NCBI GenBank assembly: GCA_041394725.1
Contig: JAWKHR010000012.1
Span: 81,421 to 145,420 of the forward strand
Reading direction: 5' to 3'
From: JAWKHR01 sp041394725
GTDB lineage: Bacteria > Acidobacteriota > Vicinamibacteria > Vicinamibacterales > SCN-69-37
DNA length: 64,000 nucleotides
Every line of letters begins with the position of its first letter. Position 1 is the stretch's first letter. Under the pieces are notes generated by a model. The model saw only the letters and a list, made by a program, of their open reading frames with translations, was not told the DNA's origin and ran no database searches. Below are positions 25,137-35,848 of the stretch, one piece after another. A program made the translations under genes and the position numbers.

Positions 25137-26586
25137 TTATCCACGCGCGACCGGCGCGTCCGATCGGGCGGGGCCGCGGGCCCCGCCACGGATCGGGCCC
25201 GCGAGCGCGAGTGCGCCGAGCACGCAGAACGCCGGCGTGATCGGCACCCGCCGCCGCGCGTCCGCGTCGGGCCCGCCCGAGACGCAGATGAGGGCGAGCG
25301 CGACGACCGCAATGAGCCGGGTCGCCGGCCCGGCCCTGGCCCGCCACGCGCCCGCGATCGCCAGGCCGAGATAGAACACCGCCGACGCCCCGAGCACGAC
25401 GGTGACCGCCCAGTAGGCCGCGCCCTTGCGCGCCAGTGCGGTCCACGCGTCCGCCCACCGGCCGTACACGATGAGCCGGGTCGCCGAGTCGGACCAGTCG
25501 GCCGCCGGATCGCCGCGGCCGAACAGCCGGAACGCCGCGCCCGGATCCGGGTGCAGCAGGACGGCGGCCACGCCGCGCTGCCGCATGTCGCCGCGAAGCC
25601 GACCGGGTTGGCGAGGATGCGTCGCGCCGCATCAGTCCACATGAACGTGGCGGCGCGTGCCCGCCGCCAGTGTCGCCGGCTTCCCGCAGCCGGTCGTCGA
25701 GCGCCCGGCGCGCCTCCACCGGCGCGGCGCCTTCGCGCGCGAGCGCCGACGCGCCGCCCAGTTTCAGGCGGCGCGCCTCGGAACTGGCACCGAGAAGCCC
25801 CAGTATCCCGTCTCCATCCCGTTGCGCAGGTGCCACGCGCCGAGCAGCACGACCGCCGTCAACGTCGCGGCCTTCGCATACGCGCGCCAGTCGCCGCGCG
25901 TCGTCCGGGCCGCGCGCGCCGGCCGGCTCGCCTTGGCCGCGTGCCCTCCAGCGGCCCGGCCCCGCGCCGTGGGCCCGGCTGGACGCCGGCCTGCCCAGAG
26001 GACGGCCCCGAGAACGACGGGCACGAGCAGGTAGCCGATCGGTCGCACGTAGGCCGACGCGACCGCCGCCGTGGCGGCGACCACAATCCAGCGGCGGCGC
26101 GAGGTGACCAGGAACCGTGCCGCGGCCGCCAGGGCGAGCGCCACGCACGCGGTGAACAGCGTCTCGGACAGGACGAAGGCGCCGTGGATCCACTGACCCG
26201 GCTCGCAGGCGTAGAGCAGGCCCGCCACCGCGCCCGCGTGGCGTCGCCGGCCGAGCGGGCCGAGGTCCACGCAGAGGAGCAGGGTGACGAGGCCCATCAC
26301 GACCTGCAGCCCGAAGGTGATCGCCGTCGGCGCCCCGAGCGCGGTGCCGACGGGCGACGAGCGCCGGGTAGCCCGGCGGCCGGTAGATCTCCGGCCGGCC
26401 GTCCACTGCGCATACGCGCCGTCGTGCACGAGCGCCGCGGCCAGCCGCGCGCACTGCCGGCTGCCTGGGAGGTAGAACGCGTCGGGTCCGCCAGAAGGCC
26501 GCCGCCGCGGCGATCACGATCGCGACCGCGGCGAGACCGCAATCATCATCGCGGCGGCGGATCAGGCGACGGTCGCTCAGGGGCAT
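25137..26586 (-). pseudogene. Membrane glycosyltransferase (GT39/ArnT-like), multiple frameshifts
   Basis: Reading across three frames from the ATG at 26586 recovers one membrane protein: MPLSDRRLIRRRDDDCGLAA, then FYLPGSRQCARLAAALVHDG, PEIYRPPGYPAL, and helices TAITFGLQVVMGLVTLLLC, FVLSETLFTACVALALAAAA and AYVRPIGYLLVPVVLGAVLW. The C-terminal part is VTVVLGASAVFYLGLAIAG ... RRVPITPAFCVLGALALAG. The pattern RPPGYP followed by SETLF fits dolichyl-phosphate-mannose/ArnT-type GT-C enzymes. At least four frame breaks occur (near 26490, 26390, 26350 and 25600-25760), so it is either decayed or affected by sequence errors. Confidence 0.7.
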
Positions 26587-26614
26587 CGCGTCAGGGTCGC
26601 CATCGGCCCAGGGG

Positions 26615-27613
26615 TCAGCGCCGGAGCATGCCGAACACGGCGCCCGGCCGCAGGCCGAACAGGGCCTTGCGTTCGTTGAGGTAGGCGAGGCTGCAGTCCA
26701 CGCACGAGTGATGGCGGGCGTGGCGGACGGCGACCTCGAACCCGTCGCGCACCAGGTTCCGGGGCGTGAACGGTCCCGTGTGGACGATGCACGGATGGAC
26801 GTCGCCGTTGGCCTCGACGTGCAGGTAGTCGCGTCCCGCCATGCAGCGCGAGGGACCGTCGCGGGCGATCGAGAGCACGCGGAAGTCGTGCCACCGCGAC
26901 GTCCGCCGGTAGCTGGCGGCGGAGAACATGAGCGACCGGCCCGCGGCGCGCCAGCGCGCCAGCTGCGCGTAGAGCGCGCGCTCCTCCGCATCGGTCAGGC
27001 CGATCTCGCCCCTGGCCGAGGCGTCCTGGTAGTCGGCGCCGAACATCACCGCCTGCGCGTTGAGCCCGTAGCCCTGGCGCTCGCAGAACTCGAGCATCGG
27101 CTCGACCTCCTCGAGCGTGTCGCGGTGCACGACCATGTTGACGTAGGCGGCCCGGCCACGCGCGGCGGCGGCCTCGAGCGCGGCGACGGCGGGCGCGTGC
27201 GTGCCCGCGCCGCGCCACGCGTCGTGGCGCGCCGGCGTGAGCGCGTCCAGGCTGACCACGACCTCGTCCAGGTGATCCAGCAGCGCCGGTCGCTCGGCGA
27301 TCGCCAGGCCGTTGGTCACGACCGCGGTGATGATGCCGGCCGCGCGCGACGCCGCGGCAATTTCCGCGAAGTCGCGGCGGATCGTCGGCTCGCCGCCCTG
27401 GAACTTGACGCGCAGCGTGCCCGCGCGCGCGAACCGGCCGAGCGCGTCCACCCACTGCACGGTCGTCATCTGCGGCACCGGGATCTCCGGGCACCGGCAG
27501 TAGCGGCACCGCAGGTTGCACGCGTTGAGCAGCACCGCCTGGACTTCGAACGGGTGGAGGTCGCGGAACCGGTACCGGAGGAAGTGCGCCGCGTAGCGCA
27601 GCCCGCGGGTCAC
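26615..27613 (-). CDS. Radical SAM protein with SPASM-like C-terminus
   Basis: 332 residues. The radical SAM cluster motif is C32-x3-C36-x2-C39 (NACNLRCRYCRCP), followed by the Gly-rich KFQGGEPTIRRDF and the strand EVVVSLDAL. The C-terminal region carries extra cysteines: CMAGRDYLHVEANGDVHPCI and HHSCVDC, resembling auxiliary-cluster binding in SPASM/twitch proteins. It probably performs a radical modification or carbon-bond chemistry; the substrate is unknown. The GTG start overlaps the GT2 stop by 4 nt (GTGA) and the membrane glycosyltransferase starts 28 bp downstream, so it may act on a glycolipid or lipid carrier. No RiPP-precursor-like ORF is seen. Confidence 0.88.
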   Translation of the reverse strand: MTRGLRYAAHFLRYRFRDLHPFEVQAVLLNACNLRCRYCRCPEIPVPQMTTVQWVDALGRFARAGTLRVKFQGGEPTIRRDFAEIAAASRAAGIITAVVTNGLAIAERPALLDHLDEVVVSLDALTPARHDAWRGAGTHAPAVAALEAAAARGRAAYVNMVVHRDTLEEVEPMLEFCERQGYGLNAQAVMFGADYQDASARGEIGLTDAEERALYAQLARWRAAGRSLMFSAASYRRTSRWHDFRVLSIARDGPSRCMAGRDYLHVEANGDVHPCIVHTGPFTPRNLVRDGFEVAVRHARHHSCVDCSLAYLNERKALFGLRPGAVFGMLRR

Positions 27614-28672
27614 CAGGCCTCCGATTCGTCGGCCGGTGCCGGCAGCCGCGGGTACGACGGATCGGGCCGGGCGAAGGGATAGAGGACCAGCGCCGCGAAC
27701 GCGATGGCCACGATCCAGAACGGCAGGGTCGCGCCCTGCAGCAGGTGCAGCCCGGCCCGCGCGCTGGGCCGATGCCAGCAGTAAGGCTGGCGCCGCCGGT
27801 GATCAGGCTGATGATGACGCGCCGACGGCGGCCGACGGCGCGGCGGCGGCGGCCGTGAGCGCCAGCACGGCCGCGAGCGCCGGCAGGGCGGTGAGCGCGA
27901 TCGCCCGCCAGAAGAAGACCGTGCCCGTCGCGCCCCGCATCCCGCCCGCGCGCGGCAGGAACCGCACGACCTCGTGGAGGTAGCCCTGCGCGCGCCGGAG
28001 CTTCACGCGCAGCCAGGCGCCGCCCGTCGCCGGTGCGCGCACCTCCTCGACGGGCACGTCCACCAGCGCCACGCGTCGGCCGGCCGCTGCCGCCAGACTC
28101 GCCACGTGCACGTCGTCGGCGATCGCATCGAGCGGAAAGCGATCGAGGAGCGATCGCCGGAAGAGGTAGCACGGCGCGACGACCAGGCCGGTGGTGCCGA
28201 GCCGGTGTTCGATTCGGCGGATCCGATTCGAGAGCCGCCAGTGCCACTCGTCCAGCGGATGCGCGCCGCGCGGCACGAGCGGGGTGCCGACGACCGCGAC
28301 GCGGGCATCCCGCCGGGCGGCGTCGACCAGGCGGATCAGGGTGTCCGCCGGCATGCGGGCGTCGGCATCGGTCACGAGCACCCACGGAGCCTGCGACCGG
28401 GCCAGCGCGGCGTTGAGCTGCGCCGCCTTGCCGCCCGGGCCCGCGTCGATCCATTCGATCCGCGGGTCGCGGGCGGCCGCCCGCGCGAGCCGCGCGGGCG
28501 TGTCGTCGGTGGACGTGCCGTCGGCGACGATCAGCCGGAGACGCGCGGTGGGATACCGCAGCGCCAGCACGTCGCGGATCTTGCCGTCCACGAGCCGCGC
28601 CTCGTCGCGGACGGCGACGATGACGTCCACGTCAGGCCGTGAGGGATCGGTCACGGTTCGGCATCCTGGCAT
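27610..28672 (-). pseudogene. GT2-family glycosyltransferase, frameshifted near its 3' end
   Basis: The first 285 residues read cleanly: a GT-A fold with VDVIVAVRDEARLVDGKIRD, ADGTSTDD, the DxD-type motif VLVTDADARMPADTL, and a QxxRW-like tail around RVKLRRAQGYLHEV. The frame then stops at 27803. The natural C-terminus is in another frame: LHLLQGATLPFWIVAIAFAA, then FARPDPSYPRLPAP, ending at a TGA (27612-27610) that overlaps the radical SAM start. A frame error near 27790-27830 therefore interrupts the last membrane segment. An alternative start is the GTG at 28654 (VTDPSRP), which has AGGA upstream. Confidence 0.75.
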
Positions 28673-28693
28673 CGCGTCACGCCGGCGCGCGCC

Positions 28694-30475
28694 TCAGGCG
28701 AACGGGTAGCCCTTCCGTTCGATCACGAGCGCCGCCACGCGCCGCCGCGCGGCGACCGTGTCCTCGGGGTCGCCCTTGAAGATGCGGCGGAGCGCGGCGA
28801 GCGCGGTGCGCCGGTCGTCGCCGTCGACGGTGGCGGTCACCGCGGTCCGCGCGCCGATGTCGGCGCGGCCTGCGGCGTCGAGGGCCGCGACCGTGGCCGC
28901 GTCGACATGCGCCGCGGCGATCGGATGGCCGGCCGCGGCGGCCTGCGCGGCGCGCCGCAGCGCGCTCTGCGCGCCGAAGGCGTCCAGACAGAGGTCCGCG
29001 GTGAGCATCAGCACTTCCTGCTGGTCGGCCAGCTTCTCGCCGAAGGTCTGCGCGGCCAGCCCGAGCGTGAGCAGCGCCGCCCGCCGCACCGCCGCGACCG
29101 CGCGCGCCGCCGCGGCGAGCCGGGGGTCGCCCGGGTCGGCCGGCGCCGGCAGCGTGCCGCCGAGCAGTTCGTCGCGCAGCGCCGCCGCGGCCGCCAGCAC
29201 GGCCGGCCCGCCCTTGAGCGCGCGCTTGATCACCAGGCCGGGCACGAGCAGCCGGTTGATCTCGTTCGTGCCCTCGAAGATCCGGTTGACCCGCGAGTCG
29301 CGGTAACGCCGCTCGGCCGGATAGTCGCGGACGAAGCCGTTGCCGCCGTGGATCTGCACGTCCTCGTCCACGACGAAGTCCACCATCTCGCTGCCCGCGA
29401 CCTTCAGGAGCGACGCCTCGATGGCGAACTCCTCGAGCGCGGCCGCCATCGACGCCGGGTCGTGGCCCGTTGCCGCGATCCGCTCGTCGATGAGCCCCGC
29501 CGTGCGGTAGAGCATGCTCTCCACGACGTACTCGCGGATGGCCATCTCGCCGAGCTTGTGCTGGATGGCGCCGAAGGCGGTGAGGGGCTGGCCGAACTGG
29601 CGTCGGGCGGCCGCGTACTGCACGGCCTCGGCGATCGCGGCCTTGGCGCCGCCGCTGCACATCGCGCCCAGCTTGAACCGGCCGTAGTTGAGCACGTTGA
29701 AGGCGATCTTGTGCCCGCGGCCGACCTCGCCCAGCAGGTTCTCCGCGGGCACCCTCGCGTCGGCCAGGATGACGGGCGTCGTGGACGAGCCGAGCAGGCC
29801 CATCTTGTGCTCCTCCTGGCCGTGGCTCACCCCGGGGAACCCGCGCTCGACGAGGAACGCGGAGAACTGCTCGCCGTCGACCTTCGCGAACACGATGAAC
29901 AGGTCGGCGAAGCCGCCGTTGGTGATCCAGAGCTTCTCGCCGTTGAGGATCCAGCCGCCGTCGGGGGCGCGGGTCGCCTTCGCGCGGGCGGCGAGCGCGT
30001 CGGATCCGGACGAGGCCTCGCTGAGGCAGTACGCGCCGACCGTCGTGCCGGCCAGGATGCCGGGCAGGTACCGCTGCTGCTGGTCGGGCGTGCCGAAGCA
30101 GAGGATCGGGATGATCGCGAGGCCGGTCTGCGCGCCGAACGACGTCGCGAACGACGCGGTCGCGCCGACGGCCTCGCCAACGACGATCGAGGCGGCCTTG
30201 TCCATCCCGACGCCGCCGACGTCCTCGGGCGTATCGACGCCGATGAGGCCGAGTTCGCCGCAGCGCGCCAGCAGCCGCCGCACCTCGGTCCACTCCTTGC
30301 GTTCGAGCGCGTCGAGCGCGGGGGCGACCTCGTTGGTGATGAACTCGGTCGCGGTCTGGCCGACCAGGCGGTGGTCCTCTGACAGCCGCTCCGGCGTGAA
30401 GACGCCGCCCGGATCCGCGTCGTCGATCAGCCAGTCGCCGCCCCGCCGTGCCCGTGTGCCCGTATCCGTCGTCAC
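28694..30475 (-). CDS. Acyl-CoA dehydrogenase (long-chain FadE/VLCAD-like)
   Basis: 593 residues. An acyl-CoA dehydrogenase N-terminal and middle domain (VGVDTPEDVGGVGMDKA, YCLSEASSGSDALAARAKA, WITNGGFADLFIVFAKV) is followed by the FAD domain (FGAIQHKLGEMAIREYV, IHGGNGFVRDYPAERRYRD, FEGTNEINRLL). An extra C-terminal domain of about 170 residues is as in very-long-chain enzymes. It catalyses the first beta-oxidation step with FAD. The start is the GTG at 30475, 6 nt after AAGGAG; the longer reading runs into the palindrome and is rejected. The gene follows the thiolase across family A copy 2. Confidence 0.93.
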   Translation of the reverse strand: MTTDTGTRARRGGDWLIDDADPGGVFTPERLSEDHRLVGQTATEFITNEVAPALDALERKEWTEVRRLLARCGELGLIGVDTPEDVGGVGMDKAASIVVGEAVGATASFATSFGAQTGLAIIPILCFGTPDQQQRYLPGILAGTTVGAYCLSEASSGSDALAARAKATRAPDGGWILNGEKLWITNGGFADLFIVFAKVDGEQFSAFLVERGFPGVSHGQEEHKMGLLGSSTTPVILADARVPAENLLGEVGRGHKIAFNVLNYGRFKLGAMCSGGAKAAIAEAVQYAAARRQFGQPLTAFGAIQHKLGEMAIREYVVESMLYRTAGLIDERIAATGHDPASMAAALEEFAIEASLLKVAGSEMVDFVVDEDVQIHGGNGFVRDYPAERRYRDSRVNRIFEGTNEINRLLVPGLVIKRALKGGPAVLAAAAALRDELLGGTLPAPADPGDPRLAAAARAVAAVRRAALLTLGLAAQTFGEKLADQQEVLMLTADLCLDAFGAQSALRRAAQAAAAGHPIAAAHVDAATVAALDAAGRADIGARTAVTATVDGDDRRTALAALRRIFKGDPEDTVAARRRVAALVIERKGYPFA

Positions 30476-30487
30476 GTTCGTCTCCTT

Positions 30488-30592
30488 GGGGTCAGGTCTT
30501 GGATCGCAGCCTCCGGCGCGACTGACACACAATTGTGTCATTACAGAATCGTGTCTGGATCGCGCCGGAGGCTGCGATCCAAGACCTGACCC

Positions 30593-30593
<1 letters not shown>
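30488..30593. repeat. 106-bp palindrome, family A copy 2
   Basis: The arms 30488-30520 and 30561-30593 are perfect 33-bp complements around a 40-nt AT-richer centre that contains ACACAATTGTGT. The terminal 25 nt equal copy 1; the inner stem (CCGGCGCG) differs but still pairs. The right end forms the TAG stop of the thiolase gene. The left end lies directly beside the Shine-Dalgarno of fadE. Flanks are TT on the left and TA on the right. Confidence 0.93.
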
Positions 30594-31824
<1,231 letters not shown>

Positions 31825-31825
<1 letters not shown>

Positions 31826-32457
31826 CAGTCGAAGTCTCCCAGCAGGTCCTCGAGCGCCTCGCCGACCTCGGGCGTGCGGCCCTCGAACAGGTGGTTCGCG
31901 CCGTCGATGACGACCAGTTCCTTGGGCTCCTTCAGGCGCGCGTAGAACGCCCACAGGTCCTTCAGCGGGCACAGCTCGTCCAGGTCGCCCTGGACGAAGA
32001 ACTTGGGCTTGGTCGATTCCAGCGTCTGCGGAAAGGCGTAGCCGGGGCGCGAGACCGGCGGCGCGACGCCGATGAGCACGGACACGCGCGGGTCCACGGC
32101 CCCCGTCTCGAGCGCGACCCACGCCCCGAACGAGAACCCGGCGGCCCAGAGCGGCACCCCCGGATGGCGCGCGGCCATGAAGTCGAGCGCGGCGACGAAG
32201 TCCTGCTGCTCGCCCGGCCCGCTGTCGAAGGTGCCGGCGCTCGCGCCGACGCCGCGGAAGTTGAACCGCAGCACCTCGCACCCGATGCGCGCCAGGCCCT
32301 TGGCACCCTGGAACACGCCCTTCGTGTGCATGGTGCCGCCGTGCTCGGGATGCGGATGTCCGAAGACGACGGCCGCGCGCGGCGCGCCCGAGTCGCCGGG
32401 GTGGGCGTCGATGAGGCCCTCGAGTCGGCCCGCCGGGCCGTCAATCGTCACGCGCAC
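31825..32457 (-). CDS. Small alpha/beta hydrolase
   Basis: 210 residues. The fold is visible from VVFGHPHPEHGGTMHTK, LRFNFRGVGASAGTFD, the nucleophile elbow AAGFSFGAWVAL (G-F-S-F-G), the Asp region KFFVQGDLDELCP and the His in DGANHLFEGR. The HPHPxxGG motif matches the dienelactone-hydrolase-like or YcjY/serine aminopeptidase group. It is a cytoplasmic esterase or thioesterase candidate within the beta-oxidation operon. The GTG at 32457 is preferred because AGGAG lies 10 nt upstream; a second GTG at 32451 overlaps the upstream TGA. It overlaps the next upstream hydrolase by 10 bp. Confidence 0.85.
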
Positions 32458-33305
32458 GCGTTCACGTCTCCTGCCGGCCGGTCCGGCCTCGCGCCGCCGC
32501 CGGCCCGATCGCCCGCGCCGGCCCCGCGGTCGTCGAGACCCCCGGCATCGTCGAGGAACCCGCCCACGACGTCCGCGAACGCGTCGGGCCTCGACACCAG
32601 GCCGATGTGGCCGGTGCGCGACAGGGTCACGTGCCGCGCGCCGGGCACCAGCCGCATGTACTCCAGCGTACTCGACACCGGCACCGCGAGGTCGAGCGAC
32701 GGCTCGCCGGTGACGATCAGCGTGGGAACGTGGACCGGCTCGCCGTCGCCCGCGACGTCGGTCGCGCGCCAGGCCTGAATCCACGTCGCCATGGCTCCCG
32801 GCGAAATCGGCCGCGTCAGCGGCCACCGGAGGTAGTCGAGCGCGAGCCGCAGCTGCCCGCCGAGCGTCGGTCGCGCTGACCGGACCTCCGGCCAGAGGGC
32901 CAGGCCGGATCGCAGGCCGAACAGCGGCACCGACAGGTGCGGGTGCCGCAGGTAGCCGTCCACCCGGGGATCGAGCCGCATGTCGGGCGCCGGTGCCGAC
33001 ACCAGGATCAGCTTCGACACCCGCGCGCCGCGCAGCCGCGCGTACCGATAGGCGATCAGGCCGCCGAACGACACGCCGGCCACCGCGACCGGCGCGTCGC
33101 CGGCCCGGCCGGCGATCGCGTCGACGATGGCGGTCCATCGGTCGAAGACCACCGCGGGATCGCGCCCCGCCTCGCCGAGCGAGAAGGTGAGCACGCGGCA
33201 GCGCCGCGCGAGCGCGCGCACGGCCGGCATCATCCACTCCCAGTGCCCCTGGATGCCGGGAATCAGCACGAGCGGCGTGCCGTGGCCACGGTCGATCATG
33301 CGCAT
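32448..33305 (-). CDS. Alpha/beta hydrolase
   Basis: 285 residues. Signatures are GTPLVLIPGIQGHWEWMMP (oxyanion region), the nucleophile elbow VAVAGVSFGGLIAYRYA (G-V-S-F-G), the Asp in LIVTGEPSLDLAVP and the His in LSRTGHIGLVSRP. Lipase/esterase-like, probably cytoplasmic because no signal peptide is present. It starts 7 bp after the stop of the HAD/ECH fusion gene. In this context a role in acyl-CoA or ester hydrolysis is plausible but not shown. Confidence 0.87.
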   Translation of the reverse strand: MRMIDRGHGTPLVLIPGIQGHWEWMMPAVRALARRCRVLTFSLGEAGRDPAVVFDRWTAIVDAIAGRAGDAPVAVAGVSFGGLIAYRYARLRGARVSKLILVSAPAPDMRLDPRVDGYLRHPHLSVPLFGLRSGLALWPEVRSARPTLGGQLRLALDYLRWPLTRPISPGAMATWIQAWRATDVAGDGEPVHVPTLIVTGEPSLDLAVPVSSTLEYMRLVPGARHVTLSRTGHIGLVSRPDAFADVVGGFLDDAGGLDDRGAGAGDRAGGGARPDRPAGDVNACA

Positions 33306-33312
33306 CAGTTCG

Positions 33313-35586
33313 TCAGTTCCGGAGCGGCTTGCCCGTCTTCAGCGTGTGCGCGATGCGCGCGCGCGTCTTCGCCTCGCCACACAGGCTGAGGAACGCCTCG
33401 CGCTCGAGGTCGCGCAGGTAGGCCGCCGTCACGGTCGTGGCGCGCGGGATGTCGCCGCCGGTCAGGATCCAGGCCAGCTTGCGGCTCACGAGGGCGTCGT
33501 GCGCGGAGGCGCGACCCGCGCGCTCGGCGAGATGGACGCCGAGCGACAGGCGCGCGAACAGGTCCGGCCCGCCCACGGCCACGGGGCCCTCGGGCGCCCG
33601 TCGCTCGCCGGCGGCGGCCAGGTGCCGGGCGAGCGACCGCGCGTCCGCCAGCACCCGCTCCCGGTTCATGCTCAGACCGTCGGCGTCGCGCAGGTAGCCC
33701 AGCCGCGCGGCGTCTGGCGCGCTGGTCGAGACGCGCGCCAGCGCGGCGTGCTCGAACGCGTCCTGCACCGCGGCCGCGCGATCCGCGGCGTCGCGCGCGT
33801 TGGCCCGCATCAGGATCTCCGTCGATCCGCCGCCGGCCGGCACCAGGCCGACGCCGGTCTCGACGAGCCCGATGTACAACTCCGCCGCGGCCTGCACGCG
33901 CGTCGCCTGCAGGACGATCTCGCAGCCGCCGCCCAGGCAGAGCCCGCGCGGCGCGACGACCACCGGCACCGCCGCGCGCCGGATGGCCTGCGTCGCGGCC
34001 TGGAACCCGCGGACCATGTCGTCCACGTCCTCCCAGTTGCCGTCCTGCGCCTCGATCAGCAGCAGCGCCAGGTTCGCGCCCGCGGAGAACAGGTCCGCGT
34101 CGCTGCCGATGACGAACGCCTCGAACCCGGCTTCCGCGCGCGCGAGGCCGGCGTGGATCATCTGCAGGAGATCGCCGCCGATGGCGTTCATCTTCGAGTG
34201 GATGTCGAGGCCGAGGACGCCGTCGCCGAGATCCACCAGCGTCGCGCCGCTGTTGGCCTGCACGAGGCGCGTGCCCGCCGGCCGGAACGTCACCAGATCG
34301 GGCGACGCCGGGGGGAGCGGGCCGGGCCGGACCCGCGCGTCACCGCGTGCCAGGCGGTCGGCGATGAGCGGAGGCGGCGTCGCCACCGCGCACGCGGTCA
34401 GCACGGTCTCGAGGCCGACCGCGTCCCAGATCTCGAAGGGACCGAGCTCCCAGCCGAATCCCCAGCGCATCGCGCGATCGACGTCGTCGGGCGAGTCGGC
34501 GACCTCGGCGGCGATGGTTGCCGCGTAGACGATCGTGGCGCCGAGCGTCCGGCGCACGAAGTCGCCGGCCCGATCGCGCGCCGTGAAGAGCGCCCGGAGC
34601 CGGTCCTCGAGCGCCGGGATCGCGCGGACGGCCTCGAGCGCGGCGATGGACGGCGCCTGCCGGTCGCGATAGTCGAGCGTGGCGAGGTCGATCGTGAGAA
34701 TCGGCGCGCCCGGTTCGGCCGACGCCCGGCGGTAGAACCCGCCGCCGGTCTTGTCGCCGAGCCGGCCGGCCGCGATCATCCGGCCGACGACGTCCGGCAG
34801 GACGAACGGCGGCCCGCCGGCACCGAGCCGAGCGGCGAGATCCGCGGCGACCCGCGCCAGGATGTCCAGGCCGGCCAGGTCCGCGGTCCGGAAGGTCGCG
34901 CTCTTCGGCCGGCCGATCAGCGGCCCGCTGAGCGCGTCGGCCTCCTCGATCGTGAAGGCCCCGGACGCGACCAGTTCCAGCGTCCGCGCCGCCGCGAACA
35001 GGCCGATCCGATTCGCGATGAACCCCGGCCGGTCCTTCGCCCGCACCACGCCCTTGCCGAGCCCGCGGTCGAGGAACGCCCCGAGATCATCGGCCACTGC
35101 CGGGTCGGTGTCGGGGGTGGCAATCAGCTCGACCAGGGGCAGGTAGCGCGGCGGGTTGAAGAAGTGCGTCCCGAGCCAGCGCCGGCGGAACGCGTCGCTC
35201 CGGCCCTCGGCGAGGGACTCGAGCGGAATCCCCGATGTATTGGAGGACACGAACGCCGATGGTGGACGTCCGTCGGATGGCTGATCGAGCCGGGCGAGCA
35301 GGGCCCGCTTGATCTCCAGGTCCTCGATGACGGCCTCGATGATCCAGTCCGCGCCGCGGGTGGCGTCCGGGTCGTCGAGCGCGGCGGGCCGGATGCGGTC
35401 GGCAAGATCCGGCCGGAACAACGGGGCCGGCTTGAGGCGGGGCAGCCTGGCGCGGGCGCCGGCGGCGGCCTCGAGGGTGACGTCACAGAGGGTGACCGTG
35501 ACGCCGGCGTTGGCCAGGTGCGCGGCGATCTGGGCGCCCATGGTGCCGGCGCCGAGGACGGCGGCGTGTCGGATCGGTCGTCGCAT
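33313..35586 (-). CDS. 3-hydroxyacyl-CoA dehydrogenase / enoyl-CoA hydratase fusion (FadN-like)
   Basis: 757 residues. The N-terminal 3-hydroxyacyl-CoA dehydrogenase has the NAD site VLGAGTMGAQIAAHLANAG, SSNTSGIP and the catalytic His in GTHFFNPPRYLPLVE, with two C-terminal helical domains to about residue 400. The enoyl-CoA hydratase/isomerase domain follows (about 440-757), with LGLDIHSKMNAIG, the oxyanion loop RGLCLGGGCEI and LVETGVGLVPAGGG. The order HAD then ECH is that of Bacillus FadN, opposite to FadB. It catalyses the middle two beta-oxidation steps. It leads a five-gene operon. The ATG at 35586 begins the NAD-binding strand. Confidence 0.94.
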   Translation of the reverse strand: MRRPIRHAAVLGAGTMGAQIAAHLANAGVTVTLCDVTLEAAAGARARLPRLKPAPLFRPDLADRIRPAALDDPDATRGADWIIEAVIEDLEIKRALLARLDQPSDGRPPSAFVSSNTSGIPLESLAEGRSDAFRRRWLGTHFFNPPRYLPLVELIATPDTDPAVADDLGAFLDRGLGKGVVRAKDRPGFIANRIGLFAAARTLELVASGAFTIEEADALSGPLIGRPKSATFRTADLAGLDILARVAADLAARLGAGGPPFVLPDVVGRMIAAGRLGDKTGGGFYRRASAEPGAPILTIDLATLDYRDRQAPSIAALEAVRAIPALEDRLRALFTARDRAGDFVRRTLGATIVYAATIAAEVADSPDDVDRAMRWGFGWELGPFEIWDAVGLETVLTACAVATPPPLIADRLARGDARVRPGPLPPASPDLVTFRPAGTRLVQANSGATLVDLGDGVLGLDIHSKMNAIGGDLLQMIHAGLARAEAGFEAFVIGSDADLFSAGANLALLLIEAQDGNWEDVDDMVRGFQAATQAIRRAAVPVVVAPRGLCLGGGCEIVLQATRVQAAAELYIGLVETGVGLVPAGGGSTEILMRANARDAADRAAAVQDAFEHAALARVSTSAPDAARLGYLRDADGLSMNRERVLADARSLARHLAAAGERRAPEGPVAVGGPDLFARLSLGVHLAERAGRASAHDALVSRKLAWILTGGDIPRATTVTAAYLRDLEREAFLSLCGEAKTRARIAHTLKTGKPLRN

Positions 35587-35848
35587 GGCGTGCTTCCGCC
35601 ATTCTGCACCGGCGAGGGGCCGATGGCCGGGCTTTGTGCCGGGGCTCGTAACTCGCTGTAAACACGTCCGTTTCGGTCGCCGGGACAGCCCAGGGCCACG
35701 GGCCCGGCCGGGGTGAGCGGAACCGTACTCAGTACCTGCAACGGCCGGGGGAGTACGTCGTATAGTCAGATCAGCCCGGAACCCGTGGGACACCTATCGG
35801 CCAGCGCTAGGCGATCACCGGTCTCGGCATTGGGTGAGAACTGACTTG
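35587..35848. other. Divergent intergenic region (fadN-like / csoR-like)
   Basis: The region holds no ORF of note. GTACTCAGTAC at about 35725-35735 is a short dyad, and TATAGT at 35761-35766 is the best -10-like box toward the regulator. No clear operator of CsoR type (G-tract with AT flanks) was found. Confidence 0.4.

Noticed and set aside
26615..28672. RiPP or mycofactocin-type gene cluster because of the radical SAM and GT2 genes
   Set aside because: No small precursor ORF, no recognition-element protein and no dehydrogenase partner are present nearby.
28694..30541. Longer acyl-CoA dehydrogenase start inside the palindrome
   Set aside because: The extra 22 residues translate the mobile element; a GTG with AAGGAG at the right distance lies at 30475.
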